Assembly: GCA_002381945.1 (NCBI GenBank)
Contig: DFXY01000043.1
Span: 27,627 to 91,626 of the forward strand
Direction of reading: 5' to 3'
DNA from: Bacteriovoracaceae bacterium UBA4096
Lineage (GTDB): Bacteria > Bdellovibrionota > Bacteriovoracia > Bacteriovoracales > Bacteriovoracaceae
Length of the DNA stretch: 64,000 nt
Made by a program: the position numbers and the translations under genes. Each line of letters begins with the position of its first letter. The first letter of the stretch is position 1. Under the pieces are notes generated by a model. It had not been told where the DNA came from and made no database searches. It saw only the letters and a program-made list of their open reading frames with translations. Below are positions 62,804 through 64,000 of this stretch, one piece after another.

Positions 62804-64000
62804 TTAAGCGCGGTTCACACTGATGACTTCTTCCATCTGCTCAATGGCACTGATAGTGCGAAGGAGCTCAGAATAATCTTTAACCTCAACCTCAAAGATA
62901 AAATTACCTTTTTGGTCAGGCATTGATCTGGCGATAGCAGAACGAATATTGATGCCGGCATTATTGATTGATTTGGAGATCTTAGACAGAATTCCCGGTT
63001 TATCGTGAGTCGTAACCTTGATATTCACTGGATGACTGAAAGTATAGTGCTTATTCCACTCCACTTGCACGTGACGGGAGTTTTCAATTTCAATTATCCG
63101 GTTACAACCTATGGCGTGGACAGTAATCCCCCGGCCTCGGGTTATGATACCAGTGATGGGGTCTCCTGGAATCGGATTACAACAGCGACCCATCTTAACC
63201 AAAATATCATCCAGACCGTCTACGATCACGGCATTATCATTACTGGTGCTTTTCCTGGCCGTCTTTTGGGTCCGCTTATAGAAGCTTTCAAGTTCCTTAT
63301 CTTCTTCTTTAAAGTCGATCTCATCAGTTTCAGAGAAACTAATGGATGGTATTCCAATCAGAACTTCCTTGATAGGAAGATGGTTTGAGCCGATATTTAC
63401 AAAAAGCTCTTCCATGTTTTTATAGTGGTACTTCTCCAGCAGGGCCCGGAATTCATGTTTTTTATCTAAATGCTTGATAGAGGTTTCAAATTTCTTGAGC
63501 GCCTTCTCTAAAATCTCCTCTCCGATATTTCTATGCTCATCACGTTCAATTTTCATCAGATACTGACGAATTTTAGTGATGGCCCGCGAGGTCTTGCAGA
63601 TTTTGAGCCAATCTTTGGATGGAGTCTGAGTTTTGGAAGTCAGGATCTCAACCGTATCACCGGACTTGAGACGGTACTTTAACGGCACCATTTTTCCATT
63701 AACTTTGGCGCCTACCGTTTTATTACCTACTTCAGTATGTACGGCGTAAGCAAAATCCAGAGGAGTCGCACCATAACGAAGTTCTTTTACATCACCGGTG
63801 GGGGTGAAAATAAACACGCCTCCGACATCCAGGTCATTTTTAACCACATCCATGAATTCAGATGAACTCGTGACATTCTGGTTAAATTCCATAAGCTCTT
63901 CAACCCACTTAAGCTTGGAAGTGGCGTCGGCCTTATTCCTTTCTTTATATTTCCAGTGAGCGGCCACTCCACGTTCGGCCACTTCATGCATTTCAAAAGT
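62804..64000 (-). CDS. RelA/SpoT (p)ppGpp synthetase/hydrolase, C-terminal part
   Basis: The 3' part of a RelA/SpoT-homologue gene; the 5' part lies beyond the window end. The visible ~398 residues start at the end of the synthetase domain (EVAERGVAAHWKYKE), then the TGS domain (GGVFIFTPTGDVKELRYGAT and VGNKTVGAKVNGKMVPLKY), a helical region, the conserved-cysteine domain (MGRCCNPIPGDPITGIITRG and HAIGC) and a C-terminal ACT domain (VTTHDKPGILSKISKSINNA). These regulatory domains link synthesis and breakdown of the alarmone (p)ppGpp to ribosome state and amino-acid supply. A full-length Rsh is therefore likely. Whether it is bifunctional cannot be seen here because the hydrolase domain is outside. 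The next gene downstream has its own promoter. Confidence 0.95.
   Translation of the reverse strand, partial: TFEMHEVAERGVAAHWKYKERNKADATSKLKWVEELMEFNQNVTSSSEFMDVVKNDLDVGGVFIFTPTGDVKELRYGATPLDFAYAVHTEVGNKTVGAKVNGKMVPLKYRLKSGDTVEILTSKTQTPSKDWLKICKTSRAITKIRQYLMKIERDEHRNIGEEILEKALKKFETSIKHLDKKHEFRALLEKYHYKNMEELFVNIGSNHLPIKEVLIGIPSISFSETDEIDFKEEDKELESFYKRTQKTARKSTSNDNAVIVDGLDDILVKMGRCCNPIPGDPITGIITRGRGITVHAIGCNRIIEIENSRHVQVEWNKHYTFSHPVNIKVTTHDKPGILSKISKSINNAGINIRSAIARSMPDQKGNFIFEVEVKDYSELLRTISAIEQMEEVISVNRA

Noticed and set aside
1..64000. CRISPR array, rRNA or tRNA genes, intact insertion sequences
   Set aside because: I looked for regularly spaced repeats, rRNA and tRNA signatures and transposase genes with terminal repeats and found none in the window.

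Overview
The DNA is moderately AT-rich and comes from a Gram-negative bacterium: it encodes many Sec signal peptides, lipoproteins with a clear lipobox, and outer-membrane beta-barrels that end in an aromatic residue. The mix of genes (a nearly 5,000-residue Ig-like/RCC1 surface protein, an Rhs protein with a transglutaminase-like domain but no type VI secretion parts, LuxC/LuxE-type genes without luciferase, a K+-dependent-type membrane pyrophosphatase, many small secreted unknowns) reminds me of the Bdellovibrionota, in particular Bacteriovorax-like predators. That placement is an inference from gene content, not a phylogenetic test.

Layout. 0.1-2.5 kb: a small acidic protein and a three-gene operon of two related lipoproteins and a beta-barrel protein. 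2.6-8.9 kb: an accessory block that looks like a defence island. It holds an XRE regulator, a RloC-like ATPase with a zinc hook and a putative HEPN anticodon-nuclease triad, a PD-(D/E)XK nuclease just downstream on the same strand, a DUF4238 protein and a two-gene unit with a membrane anchor. 9.0-33.95 kb: a segment bracketed by two copies of a ~175-bp sequence ending in the same GNRA-loop terminator, with a tyrosine-recombinase relic just inside the left copy. Its cargo is a SHOCT lipoprotein, the giant Ig/RCC1/PKD protein, a transglutaminase-Rhs polymorphic toxin with an overlapping membrane-protein gene (candidate immunity), and a frameshifted orphan Rhs tip with its own candidate immunity gene. 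33.96-34.6 kb: a ParE/Phd-type toxin-antitoxin pair beside the right repeat. 34.7-64 kb: mostly chromosomal housekeeping genes.

Housekeeping part. A compact cobalamin-riboswitch-like element precedes an acyl-CoA thioesterase gene. Then come a GNAT protein, a divergent PEP carboxylase with a glyoxalase I gene, TerC, a small HTH protein, an ankyrin protein, a membrane pyrophosphatase, a YkgJ-type cysteine-cluster protein, a secreted HExxH protein, a translationally coupled GNAT / LuxE / LuxC-adenylase-fusion operon, an AlkB-type dioxygenase, a secreted alpha/alpha-barrel protein, an ABC-F ATPase, a sodium/solute symporter, malic enzyme-phosphotransacetylase (maeB), RidA, a SanA/YdcF protein, two envelope proteins and the 3' part of a RelA/SpoT gene cut by the window end. 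PEP carboxylase, malic enzyme and pyrophosphatase together point to C3/C4 and pyrophosphate energy metabolism.

Regulation. Three genes (41386, 56253, 62757) have a near-consensus -10 hexamer exactly 6 nt before the ATG and no Shine-Dalgarno sequence, which implies leaderless mRNAs; two more look near-leaderless. The observations I rate highest are the RloC-like/PD-(D/E)XK gene pair, the repeat-bracketed Rhs segment, the LuxC-adenylase fusion operon, the leaderless promoters and the riboswitch-like element.
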